Source of the DNA: Sporomusa sp.
GTDB lineage: Bacteria; Bacillota_C; Negativicutes; Sporomusales; Sporomusaceae
DNA: 21,347 bases
Reading direction: 5' to 3'
Assembly (NCBI GenBank): GCA_029256645.1
Contig: JAQSXM010000008.1
Coordinates: 1 to 21,347, forward strand
Below are positions 1 to 6,568 of this stretch, in pieces. A program made the position numbers and the translations under genes. Each line of letters starts with the position of its first letter. Position 1 is the stretch's first letter. The notes beneath the pieces were generated by a model, which worked only from the letters and a program-made list of their open reading frames with translations, was not told the DNA's origin and searched no databases.

Positions 1-903
1 CAAATTCGTGTTTTGGCTAGCGAGCATTCCATGCTTCTTAAATCAGAAAAGAAAATGGTTGATATTTTAAAAATTGGTGAATTTATTGTTGAGGACAATC
101 CTTGGGAAAAATTGGATGAAGAAAGTCAAGTTATTGAATTGAAAAGAATTATTGAATTAAATCTGACAGGCTATGCTAATGAGACGTTTTTAGAAAACTT
201 GAAATTATTTGATTACGATAACATTTATAAAGAGAATGTTGTTATATTATCGATGGAGCAATCGAGCTTAAATGATAAAGGTTGTATTGACAATAAAATC
301 AAGTTTATTAAATATAAAAATTCGCTTTTAAAAAATCAAGATATTGATCTTATAAAAAATGAAGTCAAAACATTAATAATAAAATTAAAAAAACTTGAAA
401 AAATTAGAAATCAATTTGATGAACTAAAGAGTTTGTATAATGACGCAATAGATGAATATAAAAATTTGGTATTAAAGAAGTTGCGCGTACCACTTCTGAT
501 ATATACAGGAAAAATATTACAAGATTATCAAAATGGTCTTGGTGTATTTATTAATCAAGATGAGATGAGATTTGTTTCAAATGGGGATGCAAAGCATGAC
601 ATACTGAATACATTCAGCTCTGGACAATTATCTGGGTTTGTTTTATCTTTTTTGTTTGCAATGAATAAGCGATATATCGCAGAAGAGTATGATGATATTG
701 GATTTATTTTAATTGATGACCCAGTACAGACTATGGATGATATTAATATAGCCTCATTTATAGAAGTGCTAAGGAATGATTTTCCAAACAAGCAAATTAT
801 TTTATCTACACACGAGACAGATAAGGAGAATTATATATTATATAAGTTTTTGAAATACAATCTAAAAGGTCAATCATTTAATGTAAAAGATAATATGTAC
901 TAA
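1..903 (+). CDS. Rad50/SMC-like ATPase, C-terminal part (5' end outside window)
   Basis: The frame is open from base 1, so the gene almost certainly starts upstream; the TTG at 13 is only the first possible start inside the window. About 300 residues are visible. A Lys/Glu/Leu-rich stretch (about 300-490) looks like the end of a coiled coil. It is followed by an ABC-signature-like segment SSGQLSGFVLSF (about 616-651), a Walker B with catalytic acidic residues FILIDDPVQTMDD (about 703-741) and an H-loop-like ILSTHE (about 799-816). This order is typical of the C-terminal half of Rad50/RecN/SMC-like ATPases, many of which act in DNA repair or phage defence. Walker A must lie upstream. Low G+C and a neighbouring broken HEPN gene suggest an accessory or defence region, but that role is inferred. 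The specific family is not assigned. Confidence 0.75.
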   Translation, partial: QIRVLASEHSMLLKSEKKMVDILKIGEFIVEDNPWEKLDEESQVIELKRIIELNLTGYANETFLENLKLFDYDNIYKENVVILSMEQSSLNDKGCIDNKIKFIKYKNSLLKNQDIDLIKNEVKTLIIKLKKLEKIRNQFDELKSLYNDAIDEYKNLVLKKLRVPLLIYTGKILQDYQNGLGVFINQDEMRFVSNGDAKHDILNTFSSGQLSGFVLSFLFAMNKRYIAEEYDDIGFILIDDPVQTMDDINIASFIEVLRNDFPNKQIILSTHETDKENYILYKFLKYNLKGQSFNVKDNMY

Positions 904-1075
904 TTTACCTTAGTAAATTCAAGTATTGATATTCGTAAGAGAAGCGCGGTGAAATACTTTGGATTATTAAATCTGCTTTTTAGAAAAATGCCTTCCGCCA
1001 AAGAACCAAAGGGTCTTAACGACATCATTTTTGGCTATTCGGTGCACGTGGAGTGTTGCATTGGGTTTAGTATGT

Positions 1076-1127
1076 CATGGGGACGGAGTTATTGACATCC
1101 GTGTGTGTCAATAACTCCGTCCCCATG
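1076..1127. repeat. Perfect 22-bp inverted repeat with 8-nt loop
   Basis: Arms 1076-1097 and 1106-1127 are exact reverse complements, ending in CATGGGGACGG and CCGTCCCCATG, with loop TCCGTGTG. There is no T-run on either side, so it is not a convincing terminator. The GGGGACGG outer end is shared with several other palindromes in this window, suggesting a REP-like family. The sequence 904-1075 before it holds only a weak 7-bp hairpin (902-919) and an open frame with no recognisable product. Confidence 0.85.
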
Positions 1128-1133
1128 GCACTC

Positions 1134-1187
1134 AGGTTGTTTGTCCCGCTCAAGAAAAGATACTATACCATTCTTAAATTGATATTT
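1134..1187. repeat. Dispersed core repeat, copy 1
   Basis: It contains GGTTGTTTGTCCC followed about 20 nt later by ATACTATACCATTCTTAAA and TTGATATTTTGAG. The same order recurs at 2657-2711, and the second half recurs at 5846-5873. All copies are intergenic and beside palindromes carrying GGGGACGG-like ends. Confidence 0.6.
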
Positions 1188-1379
1188 TGAGTCAGGGGAC
1201 GGCAGACTGTGTGAAAACTATTTTGGCAGTTTCATCCCCCCCACTTTGGCATACAGATAACCGTCATTTTCGATATCACTCATCAATAATAGGCTGAATT
1301 TTGATAGACATCCTCAACTTTGCATATTTTGCTTCAGTGTTTTTAGAGTTTTCACGCAGTCTGACGGTTCTTTGACTCA
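1188..1379. mobile_element. MITE-like element with about 32-bp terminal inverted repeats
   Basis: The left end (1188-1219) begins TGAGTCA, runs through GGGGACGG and ends GTGTGAAAACT. The right end (1347-1379) begins AGTTTTCACGC and ends ACGGTTCTTTGACTCA. The two ends are imperfect reverse complements over about 32 bp and enclose about 127 bp with no convincing gene. The size, absence of a transposase and palindromic ends fit a miniature non-autonomous element or REP doublet. A target-site duplication was not identified. Confidence 0.55.
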
Positions 1380-1399
1380 TACTTATTATGACGGGATAA

Positions 1400-1472
1400 T
1401 GGGGACGGTCCTTTTTGTCACAAAAATTTCTCACCTCAAAAGTTGTCAAACAGGACCGTCCCTAGTGTCTGT
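1400..1472. repeat. 73-bp hairpin repeat, copy 1
   Basis: Arms 1402-1420 and 1444-1462 pair with two mismatches (GGGACGGTCCT against AGGACCGTCCC at the outer ends). The whole 73-bp unit recurs at 2837-2910 with about four substitutions. The remaining intergenic sequence to 1594 shows nothing further that I can identify. Confidence 0.8.
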
Positions 1473-1609
1473 CGAGGTTAATTGGGTGGACGTATCATTT
1501 GTGACGGAAAAAACAGGTTATAAACAAAATTTTAGGAAATCGGTAATGATAAATTCAACTTAAATCAAATCGTCCCTAAGTACCTGACTTATTTGGAGGG
1601 AATACTCTT

Positions 1610-2535
1610 ATGTATAGTGTTAGAAAAAAGATTTATGCTGATGATCTTATTGAAATTACAGGGGAGTTTATAAAGTCAATTTGTGAAATAAAAGAAAATT
1701 TAGGTAAAAATACCTTAATTAATGAAGGACTATTTGCTTTGGTAAATTCAAAGTTTGAGGACTCATTAAGACAAATTATGAGAATAATATTATGTCGTTT
1801 CCTGAAAAGTTACATTCTAAAACTTGTAATATTTCAAGAAAGAATATTATAAAAATAGCAGATAGGGGTCATGAAGTAATTATTGATAATGAGTTATATC
1901 TATTGTTTAAAGACGGTGTACAAGAGCAGATTGAAAGACTATTTTTAATGATAAATAATTTAGAGTATAAGAATATGAGTGAGGAGTTAAGAAATTGCAT
2001 AAGAAAATGTGAAGATATTTCTTTATATAGAAATGTATTGATTCATAATGGAGGAAGGGCAACTAATGATTTATATGAGAATATCAAAGTATTTAATGTA
2101 TAAAGACATATAGTTAAAATTTTATATAATAAAGAACTTATAAATCAATTCTTAGATACATATTTAGAATTTTTTAATAGGGTTGAAAATGAAATAAAAG
2201 ATACATACACATTTTATTCTAAATTATCAAAGGTTAATAAAGTAAGAATTGCTTGGGAAAAGTGCTTTAAAAGCCCAATCCTTCAATTTGAAGATTATTG
2301 GGATATAGATAATGTAAAAGATTTGATAAAAGGGGTAAAATATCCGAAGTTTGAAGATGGTATAAGCAGTAGTGAAAAAGTTCTATTATCTATTTGGCGC
2401 CATCAATACGATGATAGTATACCGACCAAAGAATTTTTACTTTGTAGTATTAGTCATAAAGCAATTTATGAATTATATAAGGATCTAGATGAACTTAAGT
2501 TTTATTATATGAAGCAAATAGCACATAGAACTTAA
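1610..2535 (+). pseudogene. HEPN-domain protein, disrupted by frameshift and stop
   Basis: GGAGGG at 1595-1600 precedes ATG 1610 with good spacing. The first frame reads about 58 sensible residues (FALVNSKFEDSLRQIM), then becomes unlikely. Restoring one A near 1783 joins it to the frame containing 1792-2103, and an in-frame TAA at 2101-2103 is followed by open sequence to 2535. The reconstructed product is about 308 residues. The central segment SLYRNVLIHNGG carries the R-x4-H motif of HEPN domains, common in RNA-cleaving toxins and abortive-infection proteins. The HEPN call is motif recognition only. Two lesions argue for a decayed gene, although a sequencing error could explain the frameshift. 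Its position downstream of the Rad50-like ATPase suggests a relic of a defence locus. Confidence 0.6.
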
Positions 2536-2612
2536 TTAACTGGTCTATAAGAAACACGGGGAAAGGGACTTTGTTTCACTGAGGAATTTATGATTGGGCT
2601 TGAAATGCGACA

Positions 2613-2645
2613 GGGGACGGTTTGCAGTGCATCTAAAAGAAGGGA
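2613..2645. repeat. Short dispersed repeat, copy 1 of 2
   Basis: GGGACGGTTTGCAGTGCATC followed by TAAAAGAAGGGACA closely matches 3359-3391, where GGGACGTTTTGCAATGCATC is followed by TAAAAAAGTGGACA. Both sit immediately before another mobile-looking sequence: a palindromic element here, an IS3 end there. Confidence 0.55.
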
Positions 2646-2742
2646 CAAGGGGATAGGTTGTTTGTCCCAATTAATAGAAGATAATACACTATTCTTAAAG
2701 TGATATTTAGAGGGACCGAAAACCTGTCCCTCTGTCCCGTTC
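2639..2742. mobile_element. 104-bp MITE-like palindromic element
   Basis: The left end 2639-2668 (GAAGGGACAAGGGGATAGG ... TTTGTCCC) and right end 2712-2742 (GGGACCGAAAACCTGTCCC ... CCCGTTC) are imperfect inverted repeats of about 30 bp. The interior (2669-2711) carries the dispersed core motif with TATTCTTAAAGTGATATTT. There is no coding content. I interpret it as a miniature non-autonomous element of the same broad family as 1134-1379. Confidence 0.55.
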
Positions 2743-2783
2743 TTTTCAAATCCCGAATATCTGGCAAACTGTAGGAGGATACG

Positions 2784-2828
2784 ATGAATTCAAGTTATAT
2801 AACATTGCCCGACTGGGTTTATGCATAA
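2784..2828 (+). other. 14-codon reading frame behind a strong RBS; possible 5' gene remnant
   Basis: AGGAGG at 2773-2778 is followed by ATG 2784 and the short frame MNSSYITLPDWVYA, ending at TAA 2826-2828, only about 10 bp before the second 73-bp hairpin repeat. On the far side of that repeat, an open stretch at about 2920-3003 (VKIAAKTYLEILNHE ... RIKMIY, stop) looks like a gene 3' end. One gene interrupted by the repeat is a possible reading, but no family is recognised. Confidence 0.3.
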
Positions 2829-2836
2829 AAAGTCGA

Positions 2837-2910
2837 TGGGGATGGTCTTTTTTGTCACAAAAATTTTTCACCTTAAAAGTTGTCAAACAGGACCGTCCCT
2901 AGTGTCTGTT
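2837..2910. repeat. 73-bp hairpin repeat, copy 2
   Basis: It matches 1400-1472 almost base for base; the differences seen all have C in copy 1 and T in copy 2, in the left part. Immediately after it TAGTGTCTGTTC is followed by a tandem second TAGTGTCTGTT (about 2900-2921), a local duplication at the element edge. Confidence 0.8.
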
Positions 2911-3044
2911 CTAGTGTCTGTTAAGATTGCCGCAAAAACATATTTGGAGATCTTGAATCATGAAACCTGTCCCACTGTTTCAGAGAGGATAAAAATGATT
3001 TACTAATCATTAAATGGCAAAATTCAATAGCGCGAAGTAAAGGT

Positions 3045-3353
3045 ATGAGAGAAACTATGAAAATCCATAAAAACCCAAATTGTAAAAAAGTCAGAGGAAG
3101 TCATATTTTAGAAGTTAGCTGCGCCTACTGCAAATGTTTTATTGCAAAATATCAAAAAGTTGGCGAAAGCAACTTTGTTAAAATGTATAATGAGCGAATC
3201 ATAGAAGGGTCTATTGACTTTTCCCTTTATCATGGAGCGATATTCTGTCCCAACTGCGGAGAGCGTATTGCGACAAGATACATAACAAAAATGGATAAAA
3301 AAGAAGCATACAGGTTTGTTCCTTCGGCATTCAACAAAAAGAAATTAGAATGA
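3045..3353 (+). CDS. Small zinc-ribbon protein of unknown function
   Basis: The product is 102 residues from ATG 3045, or 98 from ATG 3057. AAAGG lies only one base before 3045, so 3057 (MKIHKNPNCKKVRG) with GAGAG a few bases upstream may be the real start. Two cysteine pairs, CAYC and CPNCGERI, are separated by about 45 residues and could bind one zinc ion. The N-terminal KKVRGSHILEVSC is followed by a basic C-terminus. No membrane segment or signal peptide is seen. I recognise no named family; small proteins of this layout are often nucleic-acid binding, but no function can be assigned. It appears intact despite its repeat-rich surroundings and has no co-directional partner nearby. Confidence 0.65.
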   Translation: MRETMKIHKNPNCKKVRGSHILEVSCAYCKCFIAKYQKVGESNFVKMYNERIIEGSIDFSLYHGAIFCPNCGERIATRYITKMDKKEAYRFVPSAFNKKKLE

Positions 3354-3358
3354 GCCAA

Positions 3359-3391
3359 GGGACGTTTTGCAATGCATCTAAAAAAGTGGAC
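3359..3391. repeat. Short dispersed repeat, copy 2 of 2
   Basis: It corresponds to 2613-2645 (GCATCTAAAA core) and runs into the start of the IS3-like end at 3387. Confidence 0.5.
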
Positions 3392-3765
3392 ACTATCCCC
3401 ACCCAAAATGGATTTAATTTTTAGGCGAGTTGCTGTCTAAAAGTGATTGGAGATAAACCACGTAACCTTTTCTGGGTACGTTCATGATTGTAATATACGA
3501 TGTATTCTTCTGTTGCTTCGAAGACGTCTAAGAACGACCTAAATGATTTTTTTCTAACTCTGACACATTCACACTTAAAATGACTAAAAAAGTTCTCTGC
3601 AATGGCGTTATCCCAACAATTGCCTTTACGCGACATGTTTGCAATAATGCCTTTTTCATTTAAGAGTTCTTGATAGCTTTTATTGGTGTAGTGTATGCCT
3701 TGATCACTGTGTAATAATGCTCCGACTACTGTTCGCTTTTCCGAAAGACTTCTTACTGAGTCAGG
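3387..3765 (-). mobile_element. IS3-family insertion sequence remnant (orfB end)
   Basis: TGGACACTATCCCCACC at 3387-3403 reads as an IS3-type terminal sequence just beyond the orfB stop (on the minus strand the element would end GTCCA). The internal end is missing: homology stops around 3765, where a TTGACTCA-containing repeat begins. Only about 380 bp of what is normally 1.2-1.5 kb remains. Confidence 0.65.
3421..3765 (-). pseudogene. IS3-family transposase OrfB, C-terminal fragment
   Basis: Read on the minus strand, the frame is open from about 3780 down to the stop at 3421-3423. It contains GALLHSDQGIHYTNKSYQ, with the second catalytic Asp of the DDE integrase core. MSRKGNCWDNAIAENFF follows, with the catalytic Glu in AENFF, then the typical tail YIVYYNHERTQKRLRGLSP. 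The HTH and first Asp are absent, so about two thirds of OrfB is missing and the protein cannot be active. The break coincides with the REP-like sequence at 3766-3785. The subgroup resembles IS150/IS3, but this is not resolved. Confidence 0.85.
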
Positions 3766-3785
3766 TAACGGTTCTTTGACTCATG
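3766..3785. repeat. REP-like half element (ACGGTTCTTTGACTCATGA)
   Basis: It is nearly identical to the right end of the MITE-like element at 1363-1380 and related to AGGGACGGTTTCTTGACTCA at 11302-11322. It marks the truncation point of the IS3 orfB fragment. Confidence 0.55.
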
Positions 3786-3819
3786 ACAATGGACATAAAT
3801 AGTAGATTTTTTGCAGGGC

Positions 3820-3964
3820 AATGAGGGCGGAAGGATAGTCAAAAATTTGCACCGTTTGACCCGATACGCAGAACCGTATCATCTTTAACGGCGAAAATCC
3901 TGCGAAGTATAATTTTCGCAGGATTTTTTATATATATCGTAAATAAGGTCATGCCGCCCTCATT
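3820..3964. repeat. 145-bp segment bounded by 11-bp inverted repeats
   Basis: AATGAGGGCGG at 3820-3830 and CCGCCCTCATT at 3954-3964 are exact inverse copies. The right copy abuts the stop codon of the SDR gene. Inside are a partial copy of the GATACGCAGAACCGTATCATC repeat split across 3863-3883 and a separate hairpin at 3894-3927. It may be a small insertion. Confidence 0.45.
3894..3930 (+). terminator. Terminator-like hairpin
   Basis: A 13-bp stem, AAAATCCTGCGAA (3894-3906) with TTCGCAGGATTTT (3915-3927), is followed by a T-rich run on the plus strand. It may act bidirectionally as the terminator of the minus-strand SDR gene ending at 3968. It follows a REP-like half site, the same order as at 11454-11540. 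Confidence 0.55.
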
Positions 3965-3967
3965 TTT

Positions 3968-4723
3968 TTAAAGCAAGAGTCCGCCAGACACTTCAATGTC
4001 CTGGGCTGTGACCCAGCCGAAATCATCGGACAATAAGTTCACAATTACCTTGGCAATATCTTCAGGTTGTCCGATTCTGCCGAATGCAGATTGCTCAGCC
4101 AGCGGTTTGATTAATTCAGGATGTTTATCGAATACTCCATCGCCAAAATTGCTGTGAGTAGGACCAGGAGAAACTGCGTTGACCCGAATTTTGCGCGCTG
4201 CAAGTTCTTTAGCAATGTAGCGAGTCCAAGATGACAACGCTGCTTTTAACGAGCCGTAGGCGGAGTACCCTGGAAATGATTGATTCTTGGATGTGCTCGA
4301 GGTATTTACGATGGCTCCAGCATCCTCCATGAATTGGATTAGATGTTGTGTTAAGAAGACGGGTCCTTTGAAGTTCGTATTAAGAATCTTGTCGAAGTAC
4401 TCTTCACTCATCTCAATGAACATCATGGGTCCACCAATACCGCTATTATTGACTAAGTAATCAAAAGTCGTTCTGTCCCAAACCTCTTTGAGGTTCTTTT
4501 TTACTTCTTGAACGAAAACCTCGAATGTTGATCTTTGAGTCAGATCCAATTTCAGTGCTACAGCCCGAACTCCATTATTCTTTTCAATTTCCTTAACAAC
4601 AGCTTCTGCTCTATCCTTATAGGAATTGTATGTGAGAATGACGCTAATTCCGCGCTTGCCAAGCTCGAGCGCGGTTGCTTTTCCAATGCCATTACTTCCA
4701 CCTGTTACGATTGCGATTTTCAT
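3968..4723 (-). CDS. Short-chain dehydrogenase/reductase (SDR)
   Basis: A 251-residue protein of classical SDR length. TGGSNGIG at residues 7-14 is the Rossmann dinucleotide-binding loop, NNSG at 92-95 the structural motif, and Ser143, Tyr156 and Lys160 (YGSLK) form the catalytic set. The C-terminal SGGLLL fits the family. It probably reduces or oxidises a carbonyl/alcohol with NAD(P)H; the substrate cannot be read from sequence. A strong AAGGAGG stands before the ATG at 4721-4723. It is transcribed divergently from the AraC-type regulator at 4943, a common arrangement in which the regulator controls the oxidoreductase; that control is inferred. The gene appears intact, unlike its neighbours on either side, and lies between two IS3 remnants. 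Confidence 0.92.
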   Translation of the reverse strand: MKIAIVTGGSNGIGKATALELGKRGISVILTYNSYKDRAEAVVKEIEKNNGVRAVALKLDLTQRSTFEVFVQEVKKNLKEVWDRTTFDYLVNNSGIGGPMMFIEMSEEYFDKILNTNFKGPVFLTQHLIQFMEDAGAIVNTSSTSKNQSFPGYSAYGSLKAALSSWTRYIAKELAARKIRVNAVSPGPTHSNFGDGVFDKHPELIKPLAEQSAFGRIGQPEDIAKVIVNLLSDDFGWVTAQDIEVSGGLLL

Positions 4724-4907
4724 AAGATCCTCCTTATTTTTGCTATTCGATCTTAATTTATTTTAGCTGTTTATGTTGAAATAACCTAGATCCAATTGTG
4801 CCTTTTAATTGCCTAAAACCACCACGAATACATAAAGAAATTCCAGGCTGATTCTTTATTTATTGCCATCATAGAAGCCTAAAAATGCCATGAAGCTCAG
4901 AAGTGTG

Positions 4908-4936
4908 TTGGGGAATAGGAAGTCATGTGATAAAAT
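4908..4936 (+). promoter_or_regulatory. Extended -10 promoter candidate for the AraC-type gene
   Basis: TTGGGG (4908-4913), a 17-bp spacer and TAAAAT (4931-4936) preceded by TGA give an extended -10 promoter. The predicted transcription start falls at or next to the ATG at 4943, implying a leaderless or near-leaderless transcript. The rest of the 219-bp divergent intergenic region (4724-4942) shows no clear operator. Confidence 0.4.
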
Positions 4937-4942
4937 AGGTGT

Positions 4943-5842
4943 ATGAATAAAATATTAGATGAAATTATCGATTTAATGAAAAGAGCAGGTACCCGACCAA
5001 TCGAGACCGGAATACCTGGACTAAGCATGATTAAGGGGGACATTCCTACACATCAGCTTGCAGCGCTCTACAAGCCGATGATCGGTTTTACGGTTCAAGG
5101 AACAAAGATTCTTTCAATTGGGGAACATAGTACTGCCCTAAAAGGGCCCTCATATTACGTGTTACCGGTACATGTTCCTGCAATAGCGAGTGTACATTCA
5201 GGATGTGATGGCCGTCCTTACATGTCCCTCGGTCTTGAATTAAATCAGAATGTTCTTCAGAGTTTGCTAAGAGATATTCCTGAAGATCTAATGCCAACTG
5301 CTTCTGAGAATTTCGCAGCTTGTGAAATAGACATCGAACTCATGGAGGCATGGCTGCGGCTATTGCGATTAACGAAAACTCCAAGAGATATTCCAGCGCT
5401 TGCACCGGCTTATGAACGCGAAATCCTTTATCGCGTTCTGATGGGACCGCAAGGATGGTATCTGAGGCAACTTGGCCTTAGAGAAAGCAATTTTTCTAAG
5501 ATTTCTCAGACTGTCAAATGGCTTCGCGATAACTATATGAAGCCATTTGATGTCGGTGAGATTGCATCAAAAATTGGTATGGCTGTAAATACCTTTCACC
5601 GTCAGTTTAAACGGGCAACAGGTTTAAGCCCAATTCAATTTCAAAAGCAGTTAAGGCTCTTAGAGGCCAGAAACCTCATTGCATTTGAGGGGTATGCAGT
5701 GGCAAGTGCCGCATATCAAGTTGGCTATCAGAGTCCCTCACAGTTTAATCGAGAGTATTCCCGCTTCTTCGGTGCAACTCCAGCTCGGGACACTGAGAGG
5801 CTAAGACGTGGCATGGGGGATGGCTTTTGTCCAGCTCAATAA
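4943..5842 (+). CDS. AraC-family transcriptional regulator with AraC_N-type sensor domain
   Basis: A 299-residue protein. Residues about 20-175 resemble the AraC_N domain of the family (HQLAALYKPMIGFTVQGTKIL, YYVLPVHVPA), a cupin-like ligand-sensing region. Residues about 190-290 form the two helix-turn-helix DNA-binding domain (PFDVGEIASKIGMAVNTFHR, then YQVGYQSPSQFNREYSRFFG). It is a soluble DNA-binding protein. It is divergent from the SDR gene with 219 bp between them, so it may control that gene and itself. The ligand is unknown. The start at 4943 has only a weak AGGTG two bases upstream, and a promoter-like sequence lies directly before it, so translation may be leaderless. An in-frame ATG at 4976 also lacks a good RBS. 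Confidence 0.92.
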   Translation: MNKILDEIIDLMKRAGTRPIETGIPGLSMIKGDIPTHQLAALYKPMIGFTVQGTKILSIGEHSTALKGPSYYVLPVHVPAIASVHSGCDGRPYMSLGLELNQNVLQSLLRDIPEDLMPTASENFAACEIDIELMEAWLRLLRLTKTPRDIPALAPAYEREILYRVLMGPQGWYLRQLGLRESNFSKISQTVKWLRDNYMKPFDVGEIASKIGMAVNTFHRQFKRATGLSPIQFQKQLRLLEARNLIAFEGYAVASAAYQVGYQSPSQFNREYSRFFGATPARDTERLRRGMGDGFCPAQ

Positions 5843-5873
5843 AATATACTATACCATTCTTAAAGTGATAGGG
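5843..5873. repeat. Dispersed core repeat, copy 3
   Basis: ATACTATACCATTCTTAAA followed by GTGATAGGGA, immediately after the AraC-type stop codon, matches the core motif in 1134-1187 and 2669-2711. Confidence 0.6.
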
Positions 5874-5925
5874 AAGACATGGATGGTGGTATTGTCTTAT
5901 TGAAAAATTCTACAGATGGCGTAGA

Positions 5926-5978
5926 GACGGGGTTGCAGACAATACAATCGGTTGATAGTTAATATCAGCAACCCCGTC
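5926..5978. repeat. Inverted repeat with GACGGGGTTGC arms
   Basis: GACGGGGTTGC (5926-5936) and GCAACCCCGTC (5968-5978) are exact inverse copies separated by 31 nt. The right arm lies where the truncated ArsC-family frame begins, so the element may have caused the truncation. Confidence 0.7.
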
Positions 5979-5983
5979 CCCGT

Positions 5984-6217
5984 GACAACCAAGAGGAATG
6001 GCGAGAGAAAAGCGGTCTTTCGTTTAAAAAGTTTTTTAACACCAGCGGACTTTTGTATAAGTCAATGCAATTGAAGGACAAGCTACCCACTATGTCCGAT
6101 GCAGAGATGATCGCCATGCTTGCAACGGATGGGATGTTAGTCAAACGGCCTATTTTAGTTGCGGGCAACAGGGTTTTGGTAGGATCTAAGAAGGATGATT
6201 GGGAGCAAGTTAAATAG
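5984..6217 (+). pseudogene. ArsC/Spx-family thioredoxin-fold protein, C-terminal fragment
   Basis: An open frame of about 77 codons to TAG at 6215-6217 reads EEWREKSGLSFKKFFNTSG, LKDKLPTMSDAEMI, DGMLVKRPILVAGNRVLVG and KKDDWEQ. These are characteristic of the C-terminal two thirds of small ArsC-like (YffB/Spx-type) proteins of about 115-120 residues. The N-terminal part with the CxxC/CxxS redox motif is missing, replaced by a palindromic repeat at 5926-5978, and there is no start codon with RBS. The product would be non-functional. The intact members are reductase-like or regulatory; which this one was cannot be said. Confidence 0.75.
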
Positions 6218-6225
6218 TTTAAATT

Positions 6226-6270
6226 CGCCGTTACCAATGATATGCAGAACCGTATCATCTTTAACTGCGG
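6226..6270. repeat. GATACGCAGAACCGTATC-type repeat, degenerate copy
   Basis: CGCCGTTACCAATGATATG, loop CAGAAC, then CGTATCATCTTTAACTGCGG. This is an imperfect version of the perfect palindrome at 11454-11501 and of the half copy at 3863-3893. Confidence 0.7.
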
Positions 6271-6486
6271 AAAATAGGTCTGACTTTTGCAAAGGATTTA
6301 TTTATCCATTACAATAGCCTGTACCGCTGGATAAGTAAGTATGAAGAGTATGGGAGAAATGCGTTTCTAGGTCATGGAAGCGCACTTTACAATTCTCAGT
6401 ATAAAATAAAGAAACTCAAACGGGAAAATGAAGAGCTTAGAGTAGAGCTAGAATTGTTTAAAAAATCCGTCTCTTTTTTTAAATAG
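6271..6486 (+). pseudogene. IS3-family OrfA fragment
   Basis: The frame ending at TAG 6484-6486 reads LTFAKDLFIHYNSLYRWISK, YEEYGRNAFLGHGS and KIKKLKRENEELRVELELFKKS. This is the end of the helix-turn-helix plus the leucine-zipper-like tail of an IS3-family OrfA. The N-terminus is missing (the frame abuts the repeat at 6226-6270) and no OrfB follows. It may derive from the same IS type as the inverted orfB remnant at 3421-3765. It cannot encode an active transposase. Confidence 0.75.
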
Positions 6487-6501
6487 GTTGATTTTTTAGT
6501 A

Positions 6502-6530
6502 TTGACAAATATAAAAAATTAACCTAAGAT
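6502..6530 (+). promoter_or_regulatory. Strong sigma-A-type promoter
   Basis: TTGACA (6502-6507), a 17-bp spacer and TAAGAT (6525-6530). A second -10-like TATAAT lies at 6539-6544. It directs transcription into the terminator at 6569-6620 and, by read-through, into the UroD/ABC cluster. Confidence 0.7.
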
Positions 6531-6568
6531 ATGGATAATATAATAAAGAAGATATTTTGCTGATCAGG

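Noticed and set aside
911..1093. Open plus-strand frame of about 60 codons after the ATPase gene
   Set aside because: No start with RBS, no recognisable motif, and it runs into the palindrome; AT-rich open frames of this size are expected by chance.
1211..1285. Minus-strand mini-ORF (MSDIENDGYLYAKVGG) inside the MITE-like element
   Set aside because: Only about 22 codons, with no clear RBS and no recognised family.
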